In this document: positions 51,479-61,958 of the stretch, piece after piece
How positions within the stretch are numbered: position 1 is the first letter of the stretch
How the letters are laid out: each line of letters opens with the position of its first letter
NCBI GenBank assembly: GCA_963745775.1
Contig: CAVUYY010000009.1
Location: 62,001-126,000, forward strand
Length of the DNA stretch: 64,000 bases
Reading direction: 5' to 3'
Source of the DNA: Gaiellasilicea sp963745775
Lineage (GTDB): Bacteria > Actinomycetota > Thermoleophilia > Gaiellales > Gaiellaceae
The notes under the pieces: model-generated
Database searches by the model: none
Told to the model about the DNA's origin: nothing
What the model saw: the letters and a program-made list of their open reading frames with translations, nothing else
Translations under genes and position numbers: made by a program

Positions 51479-52750
51479 TTGTCGAGGGCGATCGTCCTGC
51501 TCACGCGCGACCTGCGCGCGCACGACCACCCGGCGCTGACCGCCGCAGCCGCCGCGGCGGAGACGGTGATCCCGCTCTTCGTCCTCGACGACGCGATCCT
51601 CGAGTCGAGCTTCGCGGCGCCCAATCGCGTCGGCTTCCTGCTCGAGTCGCTCGCAGATCTGCGGGAGCGCCTGCCACTCGTCGTCCGGCGCGGCGACGTC
51701 GTCGCGGAGACGGCGAGGCTGGTCGAGGAAACCGGCGCGGAATCCGTCCATCTGAGCGCCGACGTCAGCGCCTACGCTCAGGCGCGCGAGGAGCGGCTGA
51801 GGGCCGAGCTGCGCGCCGAGCTCGTCAGCCATCCAGGCGTGACCGTGGTTCCGCCGGGCGAGGTAGCGCCGCAGGATCGCGACCACTACGAGGTCTTCAC
51901 CGCCTACTGGCGCGCGTGGCGGCGGGTGCCGGCCGGCGAGCCGCTACCGGCGGCTCGGATCGGCGCGCACGACGTCGAGCCGGGCGAGCTGCCGGAGCCT
52001 GCCGCGAGCGGGCGCTCGCCCGACCTCGTCCGCGGCGGCGAGACCGAGGGCCGCCGGCGGCTCGAGCGCTGGGCCGCCGACGGGCTCGCGGGCTACAAGG
52101 ACGGGCTGCACGACACGTCCCGGCTCAGCCCCTACCTCCACTTCGGCTGCCTCTCGGCGCGCGAGGTCGCAGCTCGCTGCGCCGCGTCCGGCTCCTACGT
52201 CCGCCAGCTCTGCTGGCGCGACTTCTACGCGCAGCTCCTCGCTGCCCGACCCGAGACGGCCGGCGAGGATCTGCGCCCGCGCGGCGACGACTGGGTCGAA
52301 GACGCCGACGCGCTGGCGGCGTGGAAGGAGGGCCGGACCGGCTTCCCGCTCGTCGACGCCGGGATGCGCCAGCTCGCACGCGAGGGCTGGATGCACAACC
52401 GCGCCCGGCTCGTGACGGCGTCGTTCCTGACGAAGGATCTCGGGATCGACTGGCGCATCGGCGCGCAGCACTTCTACGACCTGCTCGTCGACGGCGACGT
52501 CGCCCAGAACGCCGGCAACTGGCAGTGGGTCGCGGGCACCGGCACCGACTCGCGGCCGAACCGGGTCTTCAATCCCACCCTGCAGGCGAAGAAGCTGCCC
52601 GGAGCCGCCGACTACATCCGGCGCTACGTCGATGAGTTAGCGGCCGTCGAGGACGTGTCCGAACCGGGCCTGCTCGCGCCGGACTATCCGGCGCCGATCG
52701 TCGACCACGCGGAGGCCGTGGCGCGGTTCAGGCAGCGACGCGCCCGCTGA
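51479..52750 (+). CDS. phr: Deoxyribodipyrimidine photolyase (class I)
   Basis: Light-driven repair of pyrimidine dimers using FAD. About 423 residues. The antenna domain opens RAIVLLTRDLRAHDHPAL. The FAD domain has LHDTSRLSPYLHFGCLSARE, LCWRDFYAQLLAARPE, GFPLVDAGMRQLAREGWMHN, RARLVTASFLTKDLGIDWR and GNWQWVAGTGTDSRPNRVFN. The Trp electron-transfer positions appear present. TTG 51479 is chosen by homology; an upstream start would overlap the GAF gene. Cryptochrome function cannot be excluded. Confidence 0.93.
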   Translation: MSRAIVLLTRDLRAHDHPALTAAAAAAETVIPLFVLDDAILESSFAAPNRVGFLLESLADLRERLPLVVRRGDVVAETARLVEETGAESVHLSADVSAYAQAREERLRAELRAELVSHPGVTVVPPGEVAPQDRDHYEVFTAYWRAWRRVPAGEPLPAARIGAHDVEPGELPEPAASGRSPDLVRGGETEGRRRLERWAADGLAGYKDGLHDTSRLSPYLHFGCLSAREVAARCAASGSYVRQLCWRDFYAQLLAARPETAGEDLRPRGDDWVEDADALAAWKEGRTGFPLVDAGMRQLAREGWMHNRARLVTASFLTKDLGIDWRIGAQHFYDLLVDGDVAQNAGNWQWVAGTGTDSRPNRVFNPTLQAKKLPGAADYIRRYVDELAAVEDVSEPGLLAPDYPAPIVDHAEAVARFRQRRAR

Positions 52751-52802
52751 CCGCGGGCACCTGCGCTTGCACGTTCGATGTCGTGCCACGATCGTCGGCG
52801 TA

Positions 52803-53550
52803 CTAGGGCGGCCGAAGGGCGAGCGGACGGGTAGCCTGGCTCGTTGTAGGCATTCGGCGTGTTCTGTGAGCTGAGCTGCTAGTGAGGCGAACGTTCGTCG
52901 AGCGGTCTGTTTGATGACGTCGGTGAAGAGGTGTGTTTCGTGCGCGAGGACGACTGTGGACGCGGTACGGAGGTTGAGCTTCTGGAGGATGTGCGTGATG
53001 TGCGTCTTGACGGTCGCGTCGCTGATGTAGAGCTCTTGAGATTTCGACGTTGGAGAGTCGCGCGCGATCAGTTGGAGGACGTAGCTCGCGATCGGTTAGG
53101 TCGGCGAGCTCTCTTGGTGGCTTTGGGTGCGATTGGGTGAACTTCTCGATCACGCGCTTTGTGATCGCCGGGGAGAGCAGCGCCTCGCCGCGGGCGACGA
53201 TGCGGATCGCGGTGAGGAGCTGGTCGGGCGGGTCGTCCTTGAGCACGAACCCGCTCGCCCGGCGCGGAGCGCTTCGTAAACGTACTCGTCGAGTGCGAAC
53301 GTCGTCAGGATCAGGATCCGCGCCGCATTGTCGCTTGCGAGGATCTGACGGGTTGCTTCAAGCCCATCGAGTTCGGGCATGCGGATGTCCATCAGGACGA
53401 TGTCGGGCCGGAAGCGGGCCACTTTGTCGATCGCTTCGAGTCCATTGTTCGCCTCGGCAACCACTTCGATGTCGGGCTCGACGGAGAGCAGCATCCGAAA
53501 GCCGGCCTGACCATCGACTGATCGTCGGCGACGAGGACGCGGATGCTCAT
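52803..53550 (-). pseudogene. NarL/LuxR response regulator, multiply frameshifted
   Basis: On the minus strand, start 53550 reads MSIRVLVADDQSMVR. After a frame change at about 53520 it continues GFRMLLSVEPDIEVVAEANN, IVLMDIRMPELDGLEATRQI (phospho-Asp) and LTTFALDEYVYEALRAG. Further frames hold VLKDDPPDQLLTAIRIVARG, ADLTDRE and ISDATVKTHITHILQKLNLR of the DNA-binding domain. At least four frame changes in 650 bases. Sequence error or true decay are both possible. It overlaps the kinase gene, so this was one two-component operon. Confidence 0.7.
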
Positions 53551-54760
53551 CGCTGATAGCGGTCGATCGGTAGACGTGCGCTGAGAGCGAAGCCGCCGGT
53601 CGGTACGGCTCTGGCGTCCATCTCCCCGCCGTAGATGTGCACGCGTTCGCGGATGCCCACGAGACCGTGACCGTGTCCATTCGTCAGCTCGGCGCCTTTG
53701 CCGTCGTCGGCGACTTCGAGCTCCAGCTCGTCGGGGCGATAGCGGACGGTCACGTCGGCATGGCTGGCATCGGCATGCTTGAGCGCGTTGGTCAGCCTTC
53801 CTGCACGATCCGATAGGCCGAGAGGTCGATCGCGCGCGGGAGCGGAACCGCCTCGCCGAGCACCTCCAGACGGACCGGCAGGCCGGCGCGAGTGACGTCG
53901 TCGACAAGGGAGTCGAGGGCATCGAGGCCAGGCTGGGGTCGAGCTCGACGCGTCGACCTCATTGCGCATGCCTCGAGCAGGTGGCGCATCTCCCCGAGCG
54001 CGGTAGGCTGCTTGCTCGACGCGTCCAATGCCTCCCTGTCCTCCGCGGCGCTTGCGGCAGCTTGTGACGGACGGCGCCGACCTGGAGGACCATCATGCTC
54101 ATCGCGTGCGCGACGATGTCGTGCAGCTCGCGCGCGATCCGCGCCGCTCCTCGGCGACTGCGACCGTGCTGTCGCCGCCCGCTCACGCTCAGCGAGGATC
54201 GCGCGCATCTCCGCCGCCTCGCGCTCCCGTTCCGCGAGGCTCGCTCGCATCTCCGCCGCTTCGGCCTGCTCGGAACGCTCGCGGAGGGCGTAGCTGGCGA
54301 CCACGCGACACGAACCGCAGCGGCACGAAGACACCAAACTCACCGTCTGCGGGCCTGGAATGTTGTCGACGATCATCAGGATCCCTCCAGCACGATCGCG
54401 AGGCCGACGCCGCCTGCCTGCTATCGCGGAGGTTGCGAGCAGGAACGCGGTGGCCAGCCGACGACGCCGAGGCTGCCGATGAACGGGATCAACAATCCGT
54501 CGACGAACGAGAGTGCGCTGCCATCAGCAGTAAGCGGCTGGAGCGGCGAACGGAAAGCGCCGACGCGCGAAGAGTGGCAGAACGAGGACCGCACTGCCGG
54601 CAGCGAGAACTAGAGGCTCGTGGCCGGCGCGCCGGCGATCGCGCCGATCACGAGCTCGAGCATCTCTGCGATCGCAACACCGCGATCAGCAACTCGAACC
54701 AGTACTCACGCGCGACTGTGCCAGCCGACTCATGCGCTGAACTACTCCAGGTGCGCTGCC
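53547..54760 (-). pseudogene. HisKA_3 sensor histidine kinase, multiply frameshifted
   Basis: Minus-strand fragments in several frames assemble into a NarX-type kinase: membrane segments (about 54380-54750, such as RFPFAAPAAYWL and FVDGLLIPFIGSLG), a coiled coil EMRASLAEREREAAEMRAIL, the H-box ARIARELHDIVAHAMSMMVL, AIDLSAYRIVQEG then LTNALKHADASHADVTVRYR, and the ATP lid VADDGKGAEL to HGLVGIRERVHIYGGEM. Five or more frame changes leave no intact frame. The upstream limit near 54760 is approximate. Partner of the adjacent response regulator. Confidence 0.65.
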
Positions 54761-54889
54761 GGCCTCATACCAGGTAGGAGGCGAACTGAGCATTAGTCGG
54801 AGCACGACAGGCTCTTCCGACGATGTCGCAGCGGCCAGCGGGTCCAACGTTGACATGCAGTCGACACGCAAAGGAGGCTTCGATGCACG

Positions 54890-55670
54890 TCTCGCTCCAC
54901 TGCCGCAAGCGCGCTCGCGCGCCGACGCAGCTGTCCAGCTGAGATCCCGCAGTACAGCGTACGCGCGATCGTCGCGATCTGGGCTGCGCAGCTCTGCCGA
55001 TGGCAGCGCCGCTGGCTTGTCACCCCGCGCCTCGCTGACAGCTTCGGCGGCGACGGAATCGTCCCGATGGCGAAGGCGCTCTACGTCTCACTGACTGTCG
55101 CTCTCGTCTGGCAGTTCATCCTCGTCGCTATCCTCGTCCGACGCGAGCAGGGAACGCTCCGCTGGGCAACGGCTCGGGAAGCTCTCTGGCTCAAGTCCGC
55201 AAAGCCGCGCAGCGGCCGCGTCGGCGGCTGCGTCTGGCTGATCCTGATCTCGTTGATCGTCCTGTTCGGAGCCGCGCACGAGCTCGTCCCCGCGATCGCC
55301 GCTCCCGAGAACCGGGACTTCGCGAACCTCGTCGAGTCCGACGCAGGCAAGGAGTTCTTGAGCGGCGCTGGGGCTGGTATGCTCTTCTCCTCGTCAGCTT
55401 CATCTTCAACACCATGCTCGGCGAGGAACTCCTGTCTGTGGCTTCCTGCTTCCGCGCATGAACGGTGCTTCGGCCGCAGCGACTGGGTCGCCAACGGCCT
55501 CTTCTTCACCGGCTACCACCTGCACGTGCCATGGGGGATGCCGCGATCCTGCTCGACATGTTCTTCATCGCCTACCAACGAAGCGGTACCGCAGCGCCTG
55601 GATCGGGATCGCGGTCCACAGCGCCCAGAGCGTGGTGCTCGCGATCCTCATCCTCACGCTCGTGCTCTGA
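54890..55670 (+). pseudogene. CPBP (CAAX-type) intramembrane protease, frameshifted
   Basis: Read across frames the product is a ~255-residue multi-helix protein: EIPQYSVRAIVAIWAA, GIVPMAKALYVSLTVALVWQ, FILVAILVRREQGTLRWATA, WLILISLIVLFGAAHELVPA, VSFIFNTMLGEELL (glutamate motif 1), DWVANGLFFTGYHLHVPW (motif 2 His), and WIGIAVHSAQSVVLAILILT. This is the CPBP/Abi family. Frame changes occur near 55375, 55440, 55535 and upstream of 55060. The start is uncertain. It is divergent from the broken kinase gene. Errors or decay are both possible. Confidence 0.65.
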
Positions 55671-55784
55671 CCGCATCAAGTCGGAAAACCATGCGGCTCG
55701 CCTCTTACCGCGAGCCGCATGCAGCCTTGTCAGCGGCGCTCGGTGTCGAGCGAGCATCTGAGCGGAAACAAAGAGGAGGATGGG

Positions 55785-57156
55785 ATGGCCACTGAGCAGA
55801 GCAACGCCCGCACAGCTTCGACTTCCTCGAACTGCTCCAATACTGATGACGCGATGCGCGTAGGGAGCACGCTTCGTCGCTGGGAGACGCCCGTGTTCGT
55901 CGCGGCGACCCTTGCCGCGCTTCTGCACGCGCTTGACGATGCGTTCCTCAACCGCCAACCGGGCGTTCCGCTCGGGCAGCACGCCCTCGCCGCGCTCATC
56001 TCGGTCGCGGCAGCTACGGTCGCGCTCCTCACTTCTCTCGAAGCCGCCCCGGTGTGCGCGCCGCGATCGCCCTCGTCTTCGGCGTCCTCGCGCTCGTCAA
56101 CGGGGCACTCCACCTCGTCACGCCACTGACGTCGAGACGTCGGGTAGTGACGTGACCGGAGTTCTCGCGGTCGGGGCAGGGATCGCGCTCCTCGTCCTCG
56201 GCCTCGCTATCCCGTTCGTGCACCGCGGCGAGGGTGGCGCGACGGGAGCGCGCCGCTGGGGGTACTGGCTGGCGGTGTTCGTCGGCGGCGCCCTGATTGT
56301 GTACGCGTTCCTGTTCCCGATCAGCGGGGCGATCGTGCAGACGCACAAGTACCGCGAGCCGATCGGCGCTCCTCCGTCCAACGCCTACGAGCCTGTTACG
56401 TTCACGCCACGGACGGACTGGAGCTCGCGGGCTGGTACCGCCCTCCCGCAACCGCGCAGCCGTCGTGCTCGTGCACGGCGGTGGGGGCGACCGGACAGGC
56501 GCTATCCGACACGCCGAGCTCCTCGGGCGCCACGGGTACGGCGTCCTCCTCTACGACTCCCGCGGCCGCGGCGAGAGCGAGGGAAGCCCCATCGCGTTCG
56601 GCTGGGGCTGGGCCAAAGACGTCGGGGTGCGATCGCCTTTCTCCGCGAACGCCAGGACGTCGACGCCGAGCGGATTGGGGGGCTCGGGCTGTCCACCGGA
56701 GCCGACGTCCTCATCGAGGTCGCCGCCGGGCAGCGCGACCTGAAGGTGGTCGTCGCCGACGGCGCAACCGCCGAGTCCTTCGCCGACTACCGCAACCTCG
56801 ACGGCCTCGACGAGGGGACACCGTTCTACCTGACGCTATATACCGCCGCCCGCGTCCTCTCCGGGACGGGACCGGGGCGGCCTCTCAAGGATCTCGTCGC
56901 CGAGGTCGCGCCGACCCCACTGCTCCTGATCGCGACCGGACGCGACGTCCTCAGCGAGCTCGGCTTCAATCGGATCTACGCCGAAGCCGCACGGGAGCCA
57001 GTGGAGCTCTGGGAACTCCCGGCCGTCAACCACACCGCTGCCGTTCACGAGCGCCCGCGAGCCTACGAGCAACGCGTGATCGGCTTCCTCGACCAGGCCC
57101 TGCGCAAGGCGACCCGCTCCTCCAGCCAGAAACGCGAGCCGTCGGATAGGCCATGA
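55785..57156 (+). pseudogene. Membrane-anchored alpha/beta hydrolase, paralogue A (frameshifted)
   Basis: ATG 55785 after GAGGAGGATGG. N-terminal helices TPVFVAATLAALLHALDDAF and GQHALAALISVAAATVALLT are followed, in other frames, by VRAAIALVFGVLALVNGALH, VGAGIALLVLGLAIPFVH and WLAVFVGGALIVYAF. The hydrolase domain reads AAVVLVHGGGGDRTGAI, HGYGVLLYDSRGRGESEG, GGLGLSTGADVLIEVAA (nucleophile Ser) and ELPAVNHTAAVHERP. Frame changes near 56045, 56130, 56410 and 56625. Same architecture and motifs as the gene at 62699, so they are paralogues. Confidence 0.72.
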
Positions 57157-57612
57157 ACTCGACGCATTATGGTGGCGAGGTGACCGCGCTGCGGAGGATC
57201 AGCGATCGTGTGTTCTGGCTCGCTCCGGCGAAGCCCGACCGACCGTCTCTGTGCATTAGTTGTCATGCGGGACGGTCGTGGGTGGTGTTGCGACCCGCAG
57301 GCACACACCCATGAGGTCCGATCGCACAACCAGCTTGGAAGCCAGGCGCGTTAGGCTGCGGGCGCCGATGCTCTCCGACCGCTTCCGCGCAGCTGTCGAA
57401 CATGGGAACGTCGATGGCGTTCCCGAGCTGTTCCACGAGCACGCGGTCTTCCGCAGCCCGGTTCTGTTCGAGCCGTCTGCTCGCGGAGCGCGCACAGCCC
57501 GCGATTCCCGAGCTCCTGACGCGCTAACGGCCGCCGCTCCCGTTCAATGAGTTCGGCTGCCGGCTGAGACCGGTGCATCAGAGCACCTGATCCCCTAGGG
57601 TCGAGCCAGCGC
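57157..57612. other. 456-base interval with an NTF2-like remnant
   Basis: Apart from the NTF2-like fragment described separately (57368-57550), I see no gene, hairpin or repeat here that I can support. Confidence 0.5.
57368..57550 (+). pseudogene. N-terminal remnant of a SnoaL/NTF2-like protein
   Basis: ATG 57368 opens MLSDRFRAAVEHGNVDGVPE and LFHEHAVFRSPVLFEP, the standard beginning of SnoaL-like proteins (first helix, then beta strand with a conserved FRSPV). After about 37 residues the homology dissolves and the frame closes at 57550 without the sheet that makes up the fold. It could be a frameshifted or truncated gene. No neighbour relation is evident. Confidence 0.5.
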
Positions 57613-58369
57613 ATGGGAGAGGGGATGGACGGACCGCAGCTGTATCCAGTCCGCATCGAGGGACGGCTCGACACCGGGCTGAGCCGCTGGCTCTGGCTCG
57701 TGAAGTGGATTCTCGCGATCCCGCACTACGTCGTGCTCGCCTTCCTCTGGCTCGACGCTGCTCGTCCTGACGTTCGTCGCGTTCTTCGCGATCCTCTTCA
57801 CCGGCCGCTATCCGCGCGGCATCTTCGACTTCAACGTCGGCGTTCTCCGCTGGACTTGGCGGGTCGCGTTCTACTCCTACGGCGCGTTGGGCACGGACCG
57901 CTATCCGCCGTTCACGCTCGAGGATGTGCCGAACTACCCGGCGCGGCTGGAGGTCGCGTACCCGGAGCACCTTTCCCGCGGCCTCGTGCTCGTGAAGTGG
58001 TGGCTGCTCGCGATCCCGCAGTACATCGTCACGGGCATCTTCCTGGGCGGTGGCAGCTACGCGGCGGCCCAGGTCGAGGACTGGTTCTGGGGGATCGGTT
58101 TCGAGACGGGACTGATCGGCGTCCTCGTGCTTTTCGCCGGTGTCGCGCTGCTGTTGACCACGCGCTACCCGAGCGGGCTCTTCGACCTCGTCGTCGGGCT
58201 CGACCGGTGGGTCGCGCGCGTGGCCGCGTATGTGCTGCTCATGCGCGACGAGTACCCGCCGTTCCGGCTCGAACAGGGAGGTATCGAGGGTGAGGGGCTC
58301 GCGGAGCTGACCCTGACCGTCGCGGAGGCGCCTCTGCCCGTCGCCGGCCGAGCCAGGCGCACCGACTGA
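57613..58369 (+). CDS. DUF4389 membrane protein (one frame break)
   Basis: About 250 residues with two copies of the DUF4389 unit, each an amphipathic PHY/PQY helix, hydrophobic pair and RYP-x-G-x-FD motif: LVKWILAIPHYVVLAFLW with GRYPRGIFDFNVGVLRW, and LVKWWLLAIPQYIVTGIFLG with TRYPSGLFDLVVGLDRW. Frame change near 57760 fits one inserted base. Function unknown; the family is common in actinobacteria and is often followed by the gene type found next. Start ATG 57613 or 57625. Confidence 0.85.
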
Positions 58370-58385
58370 GCCGCCTGCCGCCGAG

Positions 58386-59044
58386 CTTGGACCGGGGGAC
58401 GGATCGCGCTCGTTGTCGTCGGGACGATCACGGGCCTGATCGCGCTCGGGCTGCTCGCCGGCGGCTGTGCGCTCGTCGCCGTCGACCAGACGCAGCGAGA
58501 CGACGACGGGTTCGTGATGTCTCCAACGCAGGACTTCTCGTCCCCGACCTACGCGATCCTCTCCGAGAGCGCCGACCTCGACACGGACGGAGCCGAGTGG
58601 GCGCTCGACACATTTCTCGGCGCGGTCCGGATTCGCAGTGAGAGCGACCGCCCGGTGTTCGTCGGGATCGGGCCGGCCGCCGACGTAACGCGCTACCTGG
58701 GAGGCGTCGAGCGGGACGTGGTCGACGACCTCGACGAGAGCGGCGACGCGGAGCTCACGCGACGCGCCGGAGGCGAGCCGACAGGCCCGCCCGGCGATGA
58801 GACGTTCTGGGTCACCTCGACGACGGGCTCCGGCGAACGGACGATCGACTGGGAGCCGGAGGACGGGGACTGGCGGGTCGTCGTGATGAACGAGGACGCG
58901 TCGCGTGGGATCTCGTCCGGGCTAAGCATCGGAGCCGAACTCGACTCGATCCTTTGGATCGGCATGGGCCTGCTCCTCGCCGGCGCCCTCTTCGCCGCAG
59001 GCGCGGCGCTCGCAATCACGGCCGCGTCGCGCAGCGGACGCTGA
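58386..59044 (+). CDS. Membrane-anchored hypothetical protein paired with DUF4389
   Basis: About 218 residues: N-terminal helix IALVVVGTITGLIALGLLAG, then DQTQRDDDGFVMSPTQDFSS, an extracytoplasmic beta domain (VRIRSESDRPVFVGIGPAAD, VTRYLGGVERDVVDDL, DWRVVVMNEDASRGI) and a C-terminal helix LDSILWIGMGLLLAGALFA. The same two-helix layout occurs next to DUF4389 genes elsewhere. The start is unresolved: no start codon precedes the first helix in frame, and TTG 58386 would need a frame change in the G-run near 58396. Function unknown. Confidence 0.7.
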
Positions 59045-59347
59045 CCCACGCGGACGCGAAGTCCGAGAAGGCGGCCGTGCCGCGACTCCCCTTCAGGGTC
59101 GCTACAGACGGCCCGGAGCTGCGAGTAGTACTTCGAAGTCGCCCTCGTGGATGCGTGGGCCGGTTTGCGATCCACCCGCGGCCCGTCGGACCCGTCGCGC
59201 TGGCTGCTTCGCAGCGGCGCCATGCTCGTCGAGCGGGCACGCAGGCGATCGAATCGAATGCTGCACGGCAGCGTTTGAGGAAGTCGAGCGGAACACGGGA
59301 AGATCCGCCACTGGTGACCCGGGCTGACGCAATCTCGAGCTGAAGCG
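59045..59347. other. 303-base interval between convergent genes
   Basis: No supportable gene, long hairpin or repeat. Small open frames here lack any family resemblance. Confidence 0.5.
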
Positions 59348-59990
59348 CTAGCGGTCCTGGAGCGCGTCCAGGGCAACGGTGAAGGCGACGAGCAGGCGGC
59401 GATCGACCTCGCGGAGCTCCTCACTGAGCTCGAGCACGTAGCGGTCGCCCAGCGGCCCGAGGATCCGCTTGTACGACCCCACCTGCTTCCCGTCGCGGCG
59501 AAGCTCGAAGTTGAAGGGGATCCACGACAGGAGCGAGAGCCAGTCGGGGAGGAGCCCGGCGAACCGGCGTACGAGCGCGACGATCAGGTTCGACTCCTGG
59601 GCGTCCAGCAGCTCGTTGCCCTCCGGGTCGCGGACGCGCCAGTGGCTGCGGAGAAGCGAGCGGCCGAACGTCTTCTCGAGCACGGCCGATCGGGTTGTCC
59701 TCGGCATCGAGCACGTCGTGACGCCCCCGGAACTCGAACACCGTCTTCCCCTTGATCATGAACACGTGCGCCTCGTCGTCGGGGGAAAGGCGAAACCGGA
59801 TGTCCTCCCGGATCTTCATTTTCTTCTGCTTCACGAACAGCAGCGGCCGCACCTCATCCGTGGATCCCGGCAGCGGAACGCTGATCCGGTACTCGTTGGC
59901 GATGGGCTTGAAGACCTGCTGGATGAGGAGCCGGTCGGCCGACGCGAGCTCCGCGAGAACACTCTGCGTATCTGCGGGCGTGACAGTCAT
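59348..59990 (-). CDS. LURP-one-related / tubby-like barrel protein (one frame break)
   Basis: About 213 residues on the minus strand. LLIQQVFKPIANEYRISVPL, FVKQKKMKIREDIRFRL, VFMIKGKTVFEFRGRHDVLD and AEDNPIG are the first half; after a frame change near 59693 it continues VLEKTFGRSLLRSHWRVRDP and FNFELRRDGKQVGSYKRI, then GPLGDRYVLELSEEL. The repeated strand pattern and DGKQVG turns match the LURP-one/scramblase-like barrel. Prokaryotic members have no fixed function. ATG 59990. Confidence 0.78.
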
Positions 59991-60188
59991 GTCCCGATCC
60001 TAGTGAGAGGACTCTCAGAGACGGACTTGCGGCACCGCCAGGCGGAGAGCGGCGCCCCGAATCGACGCTACTCGAGCCCGTGAACTCTAGGTGGACGTGT
60101 CCAGCACGAGGCGCTGCTGGCCTGTTCGCGGCTGGTGAAGGGGCGTATGGTTGCGGGAGGCCTTCGTAGGGGCCGAAAGGGGTTGGCG

Positions 60189-61958
60189 ATGACGAGCTAC
60201 GCGCCTGCTGCCCGCGACGAGCAACGGCCGCGCGGGTTGTCGTTCCGAAAGCGCCGTGTGGCGCTGTGGTCGGTCCTCTGGGTAGCTGGCTGCTTGGGAA
60301 CGATCGGAGTCCTCTGGCCCGTCGTCGCAGACGGCGGCTCGCCGACCGTGTCGGATGTCGTCTACCGGTTGACCGGCGGGTCGTTCATTGCGGCAGGGCT
60401 GGTTGCGTGGCAGCGGCGGCCTGCGGAGCGTGTGGGCGCGCTGATGGTCGCGACCGGCTTCCTCTTCTTTGTCGCGCCCCTCGCAGCACAGGCCGACTCG
60501 TCGATCGTCCAGACGGTCGGCCTGCTCGGCTCGGACTACTGGACGATCGCGTTTGTCGTCTTGCTCCTCGTCTTTCCACAGAGCCGCGTCCCTCGCGGCC
60601 GTCTGGAAGGCGCCTTGGTCGTTGCGTTCGCGATCCCACTCCTCGTCGCACAGCCTCTCTGGCTGCTCTTCCTCGACGATCCCGACGTGGTCAACGACCT
60701 CGGCTTCCTTCCAAATGATCGCGCGGCCGACTGGATCGACAAGGGCCAGCGCGGGCTCCTGCTCGCGGCGACGCTCTCGCTTTTCCTCGTCCTCGTCTGG
60801 CGGTGGTGGCACGCGAGTCCGCCTCTCCGCCGGGTGCTCCTGCCGGTGCTCGCGGGCGGTGCGACGATGCTGTCGTTCGGGGCGCTGCTCGCGATGGACT
60901 TGATCAACGGCACGAGGTCACAAGCCCAGCTGACGGTGACCCTCGTCGTGCTCGCGACCGTCCCCGTCGCGTTCGTCGTCGGCCTGCTGCGCTCGCGCCT
61001 CGCTCGCGTGGCGGTCGGCGATCTCGTCCTCACCCTGCGGTCGGAGGCCGCTCCTGCCGAGCTCCGTGCGGCGATCGCACGCGCCCTCCATGATCCGTCG
61101 GCGACACTCGCCTACTGGCTGCCGGAGTACGGGAGCTACGGCGACCTCGACGGGCGACTCGTCAGCCTGCCGGACGGCGACGGACAGGCGACGACGCTGA
61201 TCGACCGAGAGGGCCGTCATGTCGCTGCGTTGGTGCACGACCGGTCGTTGCTGGACGAGCCGGAGTTGCTCGCCGCGGTGACGGCTGCCGCGGGGATCGC
61301 GCTCGAGAATGCGCAGCTCCACGTCGACCTGCGCGCGCGTCTGGAGGAGGTTCGTGGCTCGCGTGCGCGCGTGATCGAGGAGGGCCAGAAAGAGCGCAAG
61401 CGCCTCGAGCGCGACCTGCACGACGGCGCGCAGCAGCGGCTCGTGGCGCTGGCGCTCAACCTGAAGCTGCTCGAGCGTAGTCTGGACGACCCGGATGCGC
61501 GGGCGCAGCTGGACGTCGCGCAGCGCGAGGTCGATCTCTCGCTCGCCGAGCTGCGCGACCTCGCGCGCGGGATCCATCCCGCTGTCGTCACCGGCCACGG
61601 GCTCGCGGTCGCGCTCGAGCAGGTGGCCGCACGTGCGCCACTCCCCGTTCGGCTCTCGGTCGACGTCGGCGGGAGGCTGCCGGAGCCCGTCGAGGTCGCT
61701 GCCTATTACGTCGTCACCGAGAGCCTGACCAACGTCGCCAAGCATGCGAAGGCGTCGAAGGTCGACGTCACCGTCGTCCGGGCCGACGGCGACCTCTCGG
61801 TCGAGATCATCGACGACGGCGTCGGCGGCGCCGACAGCGAGCGGGGGTCGGGTCTGCGCGGCCTTGCTGACCGCGTCGAGGCGCTCGGCGGCCGTTTGCG
61901 CGTCTGGACGCCGCGGGGCGGCGGCACGCGCGTCAGGGCGGAGATTCCGTGCGGGTAG
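60189..61958 (+). CDS. NarL-system sensor histidine kinase (HisKA_3)
   Basis: 589 residues, intact. About eight hydrophobic helices occupy residues 20-280 (VALWSVLWVAGCLGTIGVLW, WTIAFVVLLLVFPQSR, VTLVVLATVPVAFVVGLLRS). A GAF-like region follows (TTLIDREGRHVAALVHDRSL), then the H-box LERDLHDGAQQRLVALALNL with the phospho-His, and HATPase motifs ESLTNVAKHAKASKVDV and GSGLRGLADRVEALGGRL. ATG 60189 is preferred over ATG 60147 because of the AAAGGGG site. It overlaps its response regulator by 10 bases. Signal unknown. Confidence 0.9.
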   Translation: MTSYAPAARDEQRPRGLSFRKRRVALWSVLWVAGCLGTIGVLWPVVADGGSPTVSDVVYRLTGGSFIAAGLVAWQRRPAERVGALMVATGFLFFVAPLAAQADSSIVQTVGLLGSDYWTIAFVVLLLVFPQSRVPRGRLEGALVVAFAIPLLVAQPLWLLFLDDPDVVNDLGFLPNDRAADWIDKGQRGLLLAATLSLFLVLVWRWWHASPPLRRVLLPVLAGGATMLSFGALLAMDLINGTRSQAQLTVTLVVLATVPVAFVVGLLRSRLARVAVGDLVLTLRSEAAPAELRAAIARALHDPSATLAYWLPEYGSYGDLDGRLVSLPDGDGQATTLIDREGRHVAALVHDRSLLDEPELLAAVTAAAGIALENAQLHVDLRARLEEVRGSRARVIEEGQKERKRLERDLHDGAQQRLVALALNLKLLERSLDDPDARAQLDVAQREVDLSLAELRDLARGIHPAVVTGHGLAVALEQVAARAPLPVRLSVDVGGRLPEPVEVAAYYVVTESLTNVAKHAKASKVDVTVVRADGDLSVEIIDDGVGGADSERGSGLRGLADRVEALGGRLRVWTPRGGGTRVRAEIPCG